DNA of 64,000 nucleotides from an uncultured delta proteobacterium (GCA_903869265.1 CAIPYE010000015.1:62001-126000); one strand, 5' to 3'; numbered from the stretch's first letter, positions 26,585 through 35,592 are shown. Notes: generated by a model from the sequence alone, not told the origin. Translations and numbers: made by a program.

Positions 26585-27433
26585 ATGACTCAGCTCATTG
26601 TCCGAATCTTTAAAGTTGCCCTGCTGCTTTCCCTGTTGTCGGTCGGCACTTATGCTGCGGCTGAGCAATTGCCGGTGCATCACCATGCTGGTATGGCCCC
26701 GCCGACCGCGACAGTTGCTCAGATCGGTTTAACCGAGCGACTGGGAGAAAAAATTCCTCTCGACCTAATTTTTCGGGATGAAAACGATAAACCGGTCCGC
26801 CTTGGCGAACTGATCACAGGGCCGACCATTATCCTGCCTGTCTATTACAAATGCACCAATGTCTGCAATTTTCTCCAAGGCGGGCTGGCTGGCATTTTAC
26901 CGGCAGTGAAGCGCAAGCCGGCGGAGGAATACCGGGTGCTTTCGATAAGTTTCGATGAAACCGAGACCCCAGCCCTGGCCGCCAAATATAAACGGATATA
27001 TCTTGATGCCATAGGCGCCCCCTTCCCGGACGAGGGCTGGCGTTTCCTGACCGGCGACAAGGGCAATATCCACGGGCTGACCGATGCCATCGGCTACCGC
27101 TTTGTTCGTCAGGGCGAGGAATTCATCCATCCGGTGGCGAGCGTGGTTGTTGCCCGGGACGGCACGATCATCCGCTACTTCTACGGCACGACCTTTCTTC
27201 CCAAGGACATCGCCTTGGCCTTGTTGGAGGCGGGCGAGGGAAAAGTTGGCGCTTCCATCCGCACGGTGGTTGGGTATTGCTTCAGTTTTGATCCAACTGG
27301 CAAGACCTATGTCTTTAATCTGATGCGGGTCAGCGCCACGGTGGTGATTCTCTGCGTAGGAGCCTTTCTGCTCTATCTGATCTTGACCGGCAGAAAACGC
27401 AAACAGCCTTCGCCAGGAAATAAAAAACCATGA
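26585..27433 (+). CDS. SCO1/SenC family copper chaperone
   Basis: SCO proteins deliver copper to the CuA site of cytochrome oxidase subunit II. The 282-residue protein has a signal/anchor (about 8-26), the copper-binding CTNVC (CxxxC), a thioredoxin-like core, a distal His in FIHPVAS, and a C-terminal membrane helix (about 248-268). A C-terminal helix is unusual for plain SCO1 but occurs in oxidase operons. It overlaps ctaD by 4 bases. Confidence 0.87.
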   Translation: MTQLIVRIFKVALLLSLLSVGTYAAAEQLPVHHHAGMAPPTATVAQIGLTERLGEKIPLDLIFRDENDKPVRLGELITGPTIILPVYYKCTNVCNFLQGGLAGILPAVKRKPAEEYRVLSISFDETETPALAAKYKRIYLDAIGAPFPDEGWRFLTGDKGNIHGLTDAIGYRFVRQGEEFIHPVASVVVARDGTIIRYFYGTTFLPKDIALALLEAGEGKVGASIRTVVGYCFSFDPTGKTYVFNLMRVSATVVILCVGAFLLYLILTGRKRKQPSPGNKKP

Positions 27434-29052
27434 CGCCGATTGTTCGGCCCGTTACGGTTCCCAGCTTCTGGAACGACACCGGCAAAAGCGGAGTCGCGGC
27501 CTGGATTTTCTCGACCGACCACAAGCGGATCGGCCTGCTCTATTTATATTCGGTCCTCGCCTTTTTCCTCGTCGGCATGACCCTGGGAGGACTGCTGCGC
27601 ATTGAACTCATGGCGCCGGGGCGGACCATTGTCGGTCCGCAAACCTACAACGCCCTGTTCACCGTGCATGGAGTGGTGATGATCTTTTTGTTCATCATCC
27701 CGGCCTTTCCCGGAGCCTTCGGAAATATGGTAATGCCGATCCAGATCGGCGCCAGGGACGTAGCCTTTCCCCGGCTGAACCTGCTTTCCTGGTGGCTCTA
27801 TGTCCTCGGCGCAACGATTATCATTGTTTCGCTCTTTACCGGGGACGGCCCTCCTGACACCGGCTGGACCTTTTATCTGCCCTTCAGCGAACGGACAGGC
27901 ACCAATGTCTCGTTGGCGGTGTTCGGCGTTTTCATCGTCGGTTTTTCGTCGATTCTGACCGGGATCAATTTCGTGACCACCATCCACCAGTTGCGGGCCG
28001 AGGGCATGAGCTGGGGGCGGCTGCCGCTCTTTGTCTGGTCCCTCTATGCCACTGCCTGGGTGCAGATCCTGGCGACCCCCATCCTCGGCATCACCTTGGT
28101 TCTGATCATCGCCGAACGGCTCCTCGGCACCGGGTTGTTTGATCCCGGCCGCGGCGGTGATCCGCTCATGTACCAGCATCTCTTCTGGATCTATTCGCAC
28201 CCGGCGGTGTACATCATGATTTTGCCGGCAATGGGTGCAATCACCGAAATCATTCCGGTGTTTTCCCGCAAGCCGATCTTTGGCTACAAAATGATCGCTT
28301 TTTCCAGCATCGCCATCGCCTCCGCCGGCTCCCTGGTTTGGGGGCATCACATGTTCACCAGCGGCATGAGCGACCGGGCGATTTTGATTTTTTCCTTCCT
28401 CACTTTTGTGGTCGCCATTCCTTCGGCAATCAAGGTCTTCAACTGGGTTTCCACCCTGTACAAGGGGTCGATTTCGCTGGAGGCTCCCATGCTCTTTGCC
28501 CTTTCCTTTATCCTGCTCTTCTCCATCGGCGGGCTGACCGGTTTGATTCTCGGTGCGGCCGCCACCAATATCCATGTCCACGATACCCACTTCGTGGTCG
28601 GCCACTTCCACTACGTGATGTTCGGCGGCGCAGGCTTTGCCTTCTTTGGGGCCATGCACTACTGGCTGCCCAAATTCTATGGCCGGCGGTACGCCGAAAA
28701 ACCGGCATTGGCCGCCTGGGTGCTGATGTTCATCGGCTTTAACATCACCTATTTTTCCATGATGCTTCTGGGGGTAAAGGGCATGCCCCGCCGTTACTAC
28801 GATTATCTTCCGGAATTCGCCCCGCTCAATTTGGTTTCCACCGTTGGCAGTTGGATACTGATCAGCGGGGTCATCCTGCTGCTGATCAATCTCTTCCGCG
28901 GCCTCTGGAAGGGAGAGCCTATCGGAAACAACCCTTGGGGTGGGGCCACCTTGGAATGGACCATTCCCTCGCCTCCGCCCACGGAAAATTTCGACGCCGA
29001 TCCGGTCGTAACCCATGGCCCTTACGATTTCAGGAAGACAGGGATGCCATGA
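27430..29052 (+). CDS. ctaD: Cytochrome c oxidase subunit I, A2 type (CtaD)
   Basis: This is the catalytic subunit of a proton-pumping oxygen reductase, with about 12 membrane helices and 540 residues. Helix VI reads IYSHPAVYIMILP: the YSHP motif replaces the GHPE of A1 oxidases and marks the A2 class. Haem and CuB ligands are visible in the FTVHGV segment, WGHHMF and HFHYVMFG. It overlaps SCO1 upstream and subunit III downstream by 4 bases each. Confidence 0.96.
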   Translation: MTPIVRPVTVPSFWNDTGKSGVAAWIFSTDHKRIGLLYLYSVLAFFLVGMTLGGLLRIELMAPGRTIVGPQTYNALFTVHGVVMIFLFIIPAFPGAFGNMVMPIQIGARDVAFPRLNLLSWWLYVLGATIIIVSLFTGDGPPDTGWTFYLPFSERTGTNVSLAVFGVFIVGFSSILTGINFVTTIHQLRAEGMSWGRLPLFVWSLYATAWVQILATPILGITLVLIIAERLLGTGLFDPGRGGDPLMYQHLFWIYSHPAVYIMILPAMGAITEIIPVFSRKPIFGYKMIAFSSIAIASAGSLVWGHHMFTSGMSDRAILIFSFLTFVVAIPSAIKVFNWVSTLYKGSISLEAPMLFALSFILLFSIGGLTGLILGAAATNIHVHDTHFVVGHFHYVMFGGAGFAFFGAMHYWLPKFYGRRYAEKPALAAWVLMFIGFNITYFSMMLLGVKGMPRRYYDYLPEFAPLNLVSTVGSWILISGVILLLINLFRGLWKGEPIGNNPWGGATLEWTIPSPPPTENFDADPVVTHGPYDFRKTGMP

Positions 29053-29651
29053 CCGGGCCGCATCATCAGGACCACGCTGGAGCCAAACTCGGCATGTGGC
29101 TTTTTCTGGCCACCGAGGTGATCCTTTTTGGCGGGCTGTTTTTGCTCTATGCTGTGTATCTCGCGCGCTATCCGCACGAGTTCGCCACCGCCGGCCGGGA
29201 GATGCACCTGGTTTTCGGGACGGTCAACACGGTGATCCTCATTACCAGCAGCCTGCTGGCAGCCATGGCGGTCACCGCCATCCAGCGGGACGAAAGCAAA
29301 ACAGCGGTACGGTGTCTCGGAGGAACCGTTTTTTGCGGGGCGTTTTTTCTCTGCAATAAGTATTTCGAATGGAGCGCTGAGATCGGCCATGGCATTTATC
29401 CCAATTCCTCCCGGCTGGCAACAGGCTCTCCCGGTGAATCTGTTTTTTTCAGCCTCTACTACCTTACCCTTGGCCTTCACGGCCTGCATGTGCTGATCGG
29501 CACCGCGCTGCTGGCCGTTGTCGCAGTGCGGGTGCAGCAGCGTACCATCCATGCCAGCAACTATGCGCTGCTTGAAAACAGCGCCCTGTACTGGCATCTG
29601 GTTGATCTGATCTGGATTTTCATCTTTCCCTTGTACTATTTGCTGCTCTAG
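29049..29651 (+). CDS. ctaE: Cytochrome c oxidase subunit III (CtaE)
   Basis: This 200-residue membrane protein has five to six helices. Family features include KLGMWLFLATEVILFGGLF, the glutamate-containing NKYFEWSAEIGHGIYP and the end YWHLVDLIWIFIFPLYYL. The ATG at 29049 overlaps the ctaD stop; longer frames upstream are rejected. It is of the shorter, five-helix type, as in caa3 and bo3 oxidases. Confidence 0.94.
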   Translation: MTGPHHQDHAGAKLGMWLFLATEVILFGGLFLLYAVYLARYPHEFATAGREMHLVFGTVNTVILITSSLLAAMAVTAIQRDESKTAVRCLGGTVFCGAFFLCNKYFEWSAEIGHGIYPNSSRLATGSPGESVFFSLYYLTLGLHGLHVLIGTALLAVVAVRVQQRTIHASNYALLENSALYWHLVDLIWIFIFPLYYLLL

Positions 29652-29659
29652 GAGGCGTC

Positions 29660-29950
29660 ATGGCAGCGGAACAAAACGAACAGCATATCGTCAGCTACGG
29701 CAAACTGATCGCGGTCTGGGCAGTACTTCTGGCGCTGACCTCCCTCACGGTCTGGATATCCCGGCTTCACTTGGGGGTGAACCGGGTCTGGGGCTCGCTG
29801 GCTATTGCCTCGTGTAAGGGCGGGCTGGTCATCGCCTTTTTCATGCACATGCGTTACGAGGGACGCCTCTTGCGCTGGGTGCTGTTCGTCACCCTCGCCA
29901 CCCTGTCCATTTTTATCGGAGTTACCTTTTTTGATGTGCTCTACAGGTAG
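29660..29950 (+). CDS. Cytochrome c oxidase subunit IV (CyoD/CtaF-like)
   Basis: This 96-residue protein has three membrane helices: KLIAVWAVLLALTSLTVWI, SLAIASCKGGLVIAFFMHM (with the FFMHM motif typical of prokaryotic subunit IV) and WVLFVTLATLSIFIGV. An AGGAGG precedes the ATG. It probably stabilises the oxidase complex. Confidence 0.88.
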   Translation: MAAEQNEQHIVSYGKLIAVWAVLLALTSLTVWISRLHLGVNRVWGSLAIASCKGGLVIAFFMHMRYEGRLLRWVLFVTLATLSIFIGVTFFDVLYR

Positions 29951-29959
29951 GAACGCGAC

Positions 29960-31162
29960 GTGAATCCACTGCTCATTACCACAACGCAAGCGGTTGACCC
30001 GGTCTTCCTCTTCATTTTCTGGATATGTCTCGTGCTGCTGATCGGCATCACGGCGACCATGGTGTTTTTCGTTATCCGTTATCACCGTTCCCGGGCTCCG
30101 CAGCCGACTTCCCAGGCGGATGGCAATCTCTGGCTGGAGATCATCTGGACGGCGCTGCCCGCCGTGCTGGTGTTGGCGATGTTCTATTATGGCTGGTCAG
30201 GGTATCTGTCGCTGAGGGATGTTCCCAAAGACGCCATGCCAGTGACGGCCACTGCCCGCATGTGGTCCTGGAGCTTCACCTACGCCAACGGCAAAACCAG
30301 CCCCAAACTGTATGTCCCGGTGGGCAAGCCGATCCGGGTCGAGCTTGTTTCCCAGGATGTGTTGCACGGCTTTTATATTCCCGCCTTCCGGGTCAAGCGG
30401 GACGTGGTGCCTGGCATGAAGAACTATGCCTGGTTCGTGGCGACCCGGGCCGGTTCGTACGATCTCTTCTGCTCGCAATATTGCGGGGTCGGGCACTCGA
30501 AAATGATCACCACCGTTGAGGCGATCCCTCCGGCGGAATTTTCCGTCTGGCTCGACCAGGGCGGCAGCGGGGCAGGCGGCAAGAAGTTGCTCGAAAAATA
30601 CGGCTGCCTTGGCTGTCACTCTCTGGACGGAACCACCAAGGTAGGGCCGAGCCTAAAGGGAGTCTGGGGGCGAAAGGAGATTGTCGTAACCAATGGGGCA
30701 GAGCGCTCGATCACCGAGGGAGAACCCTATCTCCGGCAATCGATCCTCGACCCGAAGGCCGATGTGGTGAAAGGCTTTCCGCCGATCATGCCCGCTTTTG
30801 CCGGAACCATCACCCAGGAAGAGATTGCCGTGATCATCGACTTTTTCCGTTCCGACGCGGCGTCTGCATCGAAGCCGGATGGGGAGCAGCTGGCCAAGGA
30901 GAAGGGCTGTCTCGCCTGTCACTCCCTGGATGGGACACGGGGCGTTGGTCCAACTTTCAAAGGGCTTGCCGGGAGCAGGGTCACGGTGCTGAAGGATGGG
31001 GTGACGCGAACGGTCACTGCGGATGATGCCTATCTGCGGGAGTCGATTCGTATGCCAGCGGCCGAGGTCGTGGAAGGATTCCAGCCGATCATGCCGACCT
31101 TTCCGGAGTTGCAGGATGATCAGGTCGCTGCGTTGGTGGAATTTATCAAGGGGCATAAATGA
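29960..31162 (+). CDS. ctaC: Cytochrome c oxidase subunit II with two cytochrome c domains (CtaC)
   Basis: This 400-residue subunit has two N-terminal helices (about 15-40, 57-75) and a CuA domain with ligands in C171SQYC175GVGHSKM. Two C-terminal class I cytochrome c domains carry haem sites at 216-220 (CLGCH) and 317-321 (CLACH). Each has a Met ligand in an IMP motif (FPPIMPAF, FQPIMPTF). The CuA motif has Gln where Glu is common. A GTG start follows TAGGAA. A single fused cytochrome c is normal for caa3 oxidases; two are less common. Confidence 0.95.
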   Translation: MNPLLITTTQAVDPVFLFIFWICLVLLIGITATMVFFVIRYHRSRAPQPTSQADGNLWLEIIWTALPAVLVLAMFYYGWSGYLSLRDVPKDAMPVTATARMWSWSFTYANGKTSPKLYVPVGKPIRVELVSQDVLHGFYIPAFRVKRDVVPGMKNYAWFVATRAGSYDLFCSQYCGVGHSKMITTVEAIPPAEFSVWLDQGGSGAGGKKLLEKYGCLGCHSLDGTTKVGPSLKGVWGRKEIVVTNGAERSITEGEPYLRQSILDPKADVVKGFPPIMPAFAGTITQEEIAVIIDFFRSDAASASKPDGEQLAKEKGCLACHSLDGTRGVGPTFKGLAGSRVTVLKDGVTRTVTADDAYLRESIRMPAAEVVEGFQPIMPTFPELQDDQVAALVEFIKGHK

Positions 31163-31974
31163 GCAAAATTCTATGCCGCCTATTGCGCTGGCGTCTCTCT
31201 TTGTTGAACGGGATTGTCGCCTTGGGCGGTTTTGTCCTTTTTTCGAACGAACCGGCCAAGGTCCCGATGGTTGAGGTCTTGCTTGGGGTCACCCTGCTGG
31301 CCGCGGCAGGCTCGGCCTTCAATCAGGTCCAGGAGCGGGAGATAGATCGGCTCATGGACCGGACCTGTGATCGTCCCATCCCCTGCGGCGACCTGACACC
31401 GGCCACGGCATCTGCCATCGGTGGTGTTTGTCTGCTGGCCGGCCTGCTGGCGTTGGAACTTGGCGGAGGGCTGCTCCCAATGCTGTTGGGTATCGGTGCC
31501 CTGGCATGGTACCTCGGGGTCTATACGCCACTCAAGCGACGGACCCCCCTCGCCTTGGCTGTCGGTGGATTCTGCGGGGCGCTGCCGCCGATCATCGGTT
31601 GGGTCAGCGCCGGAGGCGAGCCCACCGATTATCGGGTCATGTTGCTTGCCGGTCTTTTGTATCTCTGGCAAGTTCCCCATTTCTGGCTGCTTCAGCATCG
31701 CCATGCCAAGGATTACCGTCGTGCCGGGCTACCGCTTTTCAACCCCCGCCTCAAGGGAATAAGCCCCTCTGGACTCTGGTATATTTGGATCATCGCGCTT
31801 GTTGCCTGCGCTCTCCTGTTTCCTGCCCTCGGCATCATAAGTTCGCCCATTGCTCCCTGGTATGCTGCGGTCATGCTCCTGCTTGGTCTGCTTGCCTTAA
31901 GCCGAAGCGAAACGCTCCGCTACGCTGGTCTGTATTGTTTCCCCTTACTGGTGACATTGGCTTTGTTTCTTTAG
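31159..31974 (+). CDS. ctaB: Protoheme IX farnesyltransferase (CtaB/CyoE)
   Basis: This UbiA-family membrane prenyltransferase makes haem O from haem B. The 271-residue protein has about seven to nine helices. The first motif is NQVQEREIDRLMDRTCDRPIP, in which Glu replaces the usual Asp of NxxxDRDID. The rest is typical: WQVPHFWLL, HAKDYRRAGLP. It overlaps ctaC by 4 bases. No ctaA (haem A synthase) is in the window, so whether the oxidase uses haem A or O is open. Confidence 0.9.
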   Translation: MSKILCRLLRWRLSLLNGIVALGGFVLFSNEPAKVPMVEVLLGVTLLAAAGSAFNQVQEREIDRLMDRTCDRPIPCGDLTPATASAIGGVCLLAGLLALELGGGLLPMLLGIGALAWYLGVYTPLKRRTPLALAVGGFCGALPPIIGWVSAGGEPTDYRVMLLAGLLYLWQVPHFWLLQHRHAKDYRRAGLPLFNPRLKGISPSGLWYIWIIALVACALLFPALGIISSPIAPWYAAVMLLLGLLALSRSETLRYAGLYCFPLLVTLALFL

Positions 31975-32096
31975 AACTGACAGCGAACACTTGGAGCAAA
32001 GGTGGTCAGCAACGGCTCCAGCGGGGATGTTCTGTCTTGTTTTGGAAATCTGTCAGAAAAGGGGACTTGGAGAGTTGTTCATCTGCGGAAAAAGGC

Positions 32097-32945
32097 TCAG
32101 TTTCTTCGGCTCTTGCGGAATTGTTGCAAGGCGGTGGCGGTCAGGTAGGCTAAGCCCGCGATTACAATGATGGTCGGGCCGCTGGGCAGATCGTTGTTGT
32201 AGCTGATTGCCAGGCCCGAACCGATAAAGGAGATGCAGAACAGGGTGGCCATCACCATCATCTGCCAGAGGCCCTTGGCAAAGTTGCTCGCCACCGCGGC
32301 GGGCAGGGTCAGCAGGGCAATGACCATCACAATTCCCACCACCCGGACCAGCAGCACCACGGTCAGGGCCGTCAGACAGAGCAGGAGCAGGTAGTACAGG
32401 TCGGTGCGGACCCCTCGCAGCCTGGCATACTCCTCGTCAAAACAGACGGCCAGAAATTTATGGTAAAACAGGGTGGCGGTTCCCACCACCAAGGTGTCCA
32501 GCACCAGCACCATCCAGAGATCAAACTTCGAGATCAGCAGAATATTGCCGAATAGGTAGCTCATCGGCTCGATGTAGCCCGGGGTTTTGGCGATGAACAG
32601 CAACCCGATGGCCATGCCGATGGCCCAGAGGGCGCCGATGGCCGTGTCTTCCCGCTGGTTGGCGTGAATGCTCACCAACCCGATGATGATCGCCGCCAAA
32701 AGCGCCGCGACGATGGCCCCGGAAAGAGGCCCGAACCAGGTGATCCCCAGCTTGTGCTCGCAGTAAAGCCCTGCTCCGATGCCGCCCAGCACGCAATGGG
32801 CGATGGCCCCGGCAATATAGGTGATGCGGCGGGCCACCACGTAGGTGCCGATGATGCCGAAGGCCAGGCTGGCCATGATGCCTGCGGCGAAGGCGTAGCG
32901 CAGAAAGGGGATGGCCGGGTCGGCCAGGGCGTTAAGAAATTCCAT
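32097..32945 (-). CDS. znuB: Zinc/manganese ABC transporter permease (ZnuB-like)
   Basis: This 282-residue ABC-3 family permease has about eight membrane helices. It shows AFAAGIMASLAFGIIGTYVVARRITYIAGAIAH at the front and the conserved GIVMVIALLTLPAAVA segment. It is the last gene of the RHH-znuA-znuC-znuB unit and overlaps znuC by 14 bases. Metal specificity (Zn or Mn) is inferred from ZnuA. Confidence 0.9.
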   Translation of the reverse strand: MEFLNALADPAIPFLRYAFAAGIMASLAFGIIGTYVVARRITYIAGAIAHCVLGGIGAGLYCEHKLGITWFGPLSGAIVAALLAAIIIGLVSIHANQREDTAIGALWAIGMAIGLLFIAKTPGYIEPMSYLFGNILLISKFDLWMVLVLDTLVVGTATLFYHKFLAVCFDEEYARLRGVRTDLYYLLLLCLTALTVVLLVRVVGIVMVIALLTLPAAVASNFAKGLWQMMVMATLFCISFIGSGLAISYNNDLPSGPTIIVIAGLAYLTATALQQFRKSRRN

Positions 32946-33726
32946 GGGTGCAGTGCCCCTCCGGCGAGCAGCGGTGATCGTGGCGGATCATGCGGATGTC
33001 GCCGCCGTACATGTTGCGGATCAGCTCGCCGGTTAGTTCGCTGGTGGGGTGGAGCACGACCTGGCGGTTGACGCAGACGATGCTTTTAAAGAACTTCGAG
33101 GCAAAGCCGACATCGTGGGTAACCAGCATGACGGTGAGCCGTTCGTTGAGTTTGCCCAGCACCTCAAAGAGATGCTCCTCCGAGGCGGCATCGATGTTGG
33201 CCGTGGGTTCGTCCAGGATCAGCAGCTCTCCTTCGGCGGCCAGTGCCCTGGCAATGAGAACCCGCTGTCTTTGTCCGCCGGAGATCTCGGCAAACAGACG
33301 GCCTGCCAGATCCGCCAGGTCCATTTCCGCAAGGGCTGCCATGGCGGCCTCATGATCTGGCTTGGCGTATGCTCCGCAAAAGATCCGGTCCAACCTACCC
33401 ATGAGCACCACATTGAGCACCGTCACCGGAAACTGGGGATCGTAGCGGGCATACTGCGGCACATAGCCGATGCGCAGACGGCTTTTCTCCGGCGTTTGCC
33501 CCAGTACTTCAATCTCGCCCCGGTTGGGTTTGAGCAACCCGAGGATGAGCTTGAGCAGGGTGGTTTTGCCGCCGCCGTTGGGCCCCACGATACAGAGGGA
33601 ATCGCGGGCCATGATCTCTAGGTTGACGCCTTCGAGAATGGGCGTGCCATTGTAGGCGAAATCAAGATCCCGGATGCGGATGGCTGTTTCCTGGGTGCTG
33701 GTGGCGGTCATTGCCTGTTCCTTCAC
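32932..33726 (-). CDS. znuC: Zinc ABC transporter ATP-binding protein (ZnuC-like)
   Basis: This 264-residue ATPase has Walker [10 protein letters not shown], signature [15 protein letters not shown] and Walker [10 protein letters not shown] followed by H-loop LVTHDVGF. The last 20 or so residues end in [16 protein letters not shown], a histidine/cysteine-rich tail that could bind metal. It overlaps znuA by 4 bases. Confidence 0.92.
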   Translation of the reverse strand: MKEQAMTATSTQETAIRIRDLDFAYNGTPILEGVNLEIMARDSLCIVGPNGGGKTTLLKLILGLLKPNRGEIEVLGQTPEKSRLRIGYVPQYARYDPQFPVTVLNVVLMGRLDRIFCGAYAKPDHEAAMAALAEMDLADLAGRLFAEISGGQRQRVLIARALAAEGELLILDEPTANIDAASEEHLFEVLGKLNERLTVMLVTHDVGFASKFFKSIVCVNRQVVLHPTSELTGELIRNMYGGDIRMIRHDHRCSPEGHCTHGIS

Positions 33727-34613
33727 GGTTTCAGGGATTGTTCGATGGCGGTGGCGATGGTGGCGAGATTGCGCAGCACCTCCCGGTCCAGGGGGTCGAT
33801 GGGGACCACTGCCCCATTGATGGCCTGGGCCACGGTGTCGGCGCTCTTGCTGTCGAATTGCGGCTGGACAAAGATGGTTCGCACCCGATCCTCCCTGGCC
33901 TGGCGGATAAGGGCGGAAAGTTGCCTTGGGGTGGGGGATTTGCCGCTGATTTCCACAGCCTTTTGTCTCAGGCCGTAGGCGTTGGCAAAATAGCCAAAGG
34001 CCGGATGGAACACATAAAAGGTTTTGCCACGGTGCGGGGCCAGGGTGGCGCTCAACCGTGTGTCCAGGGCGCTGATTTCCTTTTGGAGGGAGGCGAGATT
34101 TTTGTGCAGGGCCTCTTTGCGCTCGGGCATCGCGGTGCTCAGGGCTGTTGCCATGTTGTCGGCCATGGTCCGCAGATTGTCCGGGGCCAGCCAGAGATGG
34201 GGGTCTGCCTCATTGCCGTGTGCTTCATGGTGGTCGGGTTCGGTAAGCGGCAGCCTGACGATACCCCTGGTGGAGTCCACAACCCGCAATCTACGATTGC
34301 TGGACGTGACCTTGGCCACCAGTTGTTTCTCAAAGGGGATATCCACGGTGAAAAACAGGCTGGCCCCGGCCAAGGCGGCTGCCTGGCGCGGGGTTGGCTC
34401 AAAGGTGTGCGGGTCTTGCCCTTTGCCCACCAGGGTGTGTACCTCCACCGCATCGCCGCCTATTCTTTCGGCAAGATATGCCTGGGGCGGCACAGTGACA
34501 AAGATTTGCGCCTTTGTCGCGGCTGTCGCAGCAAGGGTGGTGGCTGTCCAGCCGGTGATGACCAGAAAAAAGACAGCGGCGGGCAGAATTTTGGAAAACT
34601 TCAGTGTCGGCAT
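33723..34613 (-). CDS. znuA: Zinc-binding periplasmic lipoprotein/solute-binding protein (ZnuA-like)
   Basis: This 296-residue cluster A-I binding protein captures zinc in the periplasm. A signal peptide covers about 1-28. Histidine-containing zinc-ligand segments include [16 protein letters not shown] and a loop rich in His and Asp ([20 protein letters not shown]), then [11 protein letters not shown]. The ATG at 34613 follows AGGAAA; upstream codons in frame are rejected. It overlaps the regulator gene by 13 bases. Confidence 0.92.
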   Translation of the reverse strand: MPTLKFSKILPAAVFFLVITGWTATTLAATAATKAQIFVTVPPQAYLAERIGGDAVEVHTLVGKGQDPHTFEPTPRQAAALAGASLFFTVDIPFEKQLVAKVTSSNRRLRVVDSTRGIVRLPLTEPDHHEAHGNEADPHLWLAPDNLRTMADNMATALSTAMPERKEALHKNLASLQKEISALDTRLSATLAPHRGKTFYVFHPAFGYFANAYGLRQKAVEISGKSPTPRQLSALIRQAREDRVRTIFVQPQFDSKSADTVAQAINGAVVPIDPLDREVLRNLATIATAIEQSLKP

Positions 34614-34876
34614 GGGGTTTCCTCGGTTCCGCAGACCAGATGCACGGCCTTGCACTCGTCGCATTTTTGCAGGGAATGGGTGTTGAGGAATTTTGCCCAG
34701 TGCCTGCGTTGCTCCGAGGTGAGGATGCCGGTGCCCTGGCAAAGCGGGCAGCCGTTTTCCAGGGCGTTCAGAATGGCGTTTCTGATGAATTCGGATTTGT
34801 TGGGCACCCTGAGCAGGGCTTGGGCCAGCGTTTCATCGGCCTTGAAGGTGATGGTTTCCGGTTTTTTGTTGCGCAT
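34601..34876 (-). CDS. Ribbon-helix-helix regulator with zinc-knuckle C-terminus
   Basis: This 91-residue protein heads the znu operon. Residues 7-41 fit a CopG/Arc ribbon-helix-helix: a beta strand (ETITFKA), then helices through [14 protein letters not shown]. The C-terminal half contains possible metal ligands: C43xxC46, H59, H67, C72xxC75, H79, C82, C89 and H91. This layout suggests a DNA-binding protein whose state depends on zinc. Two matching palindromes lie in its promoter. Function is inference from domain and position; I do not recognise a named family. Confidence 0.78.
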   Translation of the reverse strand: MRNKKPETITFKADETLAQALLRVPNKSEFIRNAILNALENGCPLCQGTGILTSEQRRHWAKFLNTHSLQKCDECKAVHLVCGTEETPCRH

Positions 34877-34893
34877 GGTTTTTCTCTGAATTG

Positions 34894-34939
34894 ATACATG
34901 GTATTCACTGATTGTAATACAAAGTATTACCTGTGTAAA
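34894..34939 (-). promoter_or_regulatory. znu promoter with two ATAC-N3-GTAT palindromes
   Basis: On the minus strand TTTACA (34934-34939) and TACAAT (34911-34916) are 17 bases apart. A perfect palindrome GTAATAC-AAA-GTATTAC (34914-34930) fills the spacer and overlaps the -10. A second, shorter copy, ATAC-ATG-GTAT, lies at 34894-34904, its centre 23 bases away (near the expected start of transcription). Both share ATAC-N3-GTAT. This fits an operator for the adjacent RHH protein. Confidence 0.7.
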
Positions 34940-34996
34940 CGGGAATTTTCTTCAGGGCGCATTCACAGGGGAGAATACCCCGGATAAAAATGAGGG

Positions 34997-35024
34997 TTGC
35001 TTCTTCGCTTCCGCGTGGTATATA
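34997..35024 (+). promoter_or_regulatory. Candidate tatA promoter
   Basis: TTGCTT (34997-35002) and TATATA (35019-35024) are 16 bases apart, about 75 bases before the first tatA start. Pattern match only. Confidence 0.4.
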
Positions 35025-35097
35025 TAAGCAATTGCTTTTTTTTGGCTGGCATTGTCGGGCCAAGCCATCTAAACGCCGTCACCTGAAAGAGGTTCTC

Positions 35098-35292
35098 ATG
35101 TTTGGACTAGGAATGCCGGAGCTTTTGGTTATTCTGGTGATCGTTGTCATCGTTTTCGGAGCTGGCAAGCTGCCGGAGATCGGCTCGGGAATCGGGCAGG
35201 GCATCAAGAACTTTAAAAAAGCCACCCGCGATGCTGACAAGCAGGGAAAAGTAGAAGAAAAAAACAAGGAAGAGGGCTCCGGCTCCGCCTGA
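35098..35292 (+). CDS. tatA: Twin-arginine translocase subunit TatA (first copy)
   Basis: This 64-residue protein has the TatA form: an N-terminal membrane helix ([13 protein letters not shown]), the [10 protein letters not shown] hinge, an amphipathic helix ([17 protein letters not shown]) and a charged tail. TatA forms the pore of the Tat export path for folded proteins such as SorA and the Rieske protein in this window. The ATG at 35098 is the only sensible start. A second tatA-like gene follows 49 bases later. Confidence 0.92.
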   Translation: MFGLGMPELLVILVIVVIVFGAGKLPEIGSGIGQGIKNFKKATRDADKQGKVEEKNKEEGSGSA

Positions 35293-35341
35293 GAAGATAC
35301 TGCACGTTTGTTTGTAATGATTTCATAAAAGGAGAATGAAT

Positions 35342-35569
35342 ATGTTTGGCTTGGGTACTCCGGAATTGATTGTTATCTTGGGGATCGCCTTTCTGGTTTT
35401 TGGCGGGAAAAAGCTGCCGGAAATCGGCTCAGGCCTTGGGCAGGCCATATCTTCATTTAAAAAAGGATTGCGCGAGGCGGAAGAAACCGTGCCCGGCGTG
35501 AAAGAGGTCGCCTCTCTCAAGGAGGAAGTCAACAAGGTTAAGGATTTGGCCAACCCGTTGTCCAAATAA
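35342..35569 (+). CDS. Twin-arginine translocase TatA/TatB-like protein (second copy)
   Basis: This 75-residue paralogue has the same helix-hinge-amphipathic layout ([36 protein letters not shown]), then a longer, more acidic helix (VKEVASLKEEVNKVKD). The start at 35342 has AGGAG at proper distance, unlike the ATG six bases upstream. It is TatA-like rather than a typical long TatB. No tatC is in the window. Confidence 0.9.
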   Translation: MFGLGTPELIVILGIAFLVFGGKKLPEIGSGLGQAISSFKKGLREAEETVPGVKEVASLKEEVNKVKDLANPLSK

Positions 35570-35592
35570 GCGAAGACGATTGTTGCAGTCGC

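Noticed and set aside
27544-29016. 490-codon open frame antisense to ctaD
   Set aside because: It is a shadow of a highly conserved oxidase gene in GC-rich sequence; its translation is low-complexity (Gln, Gly, Asp, His) with no family features.
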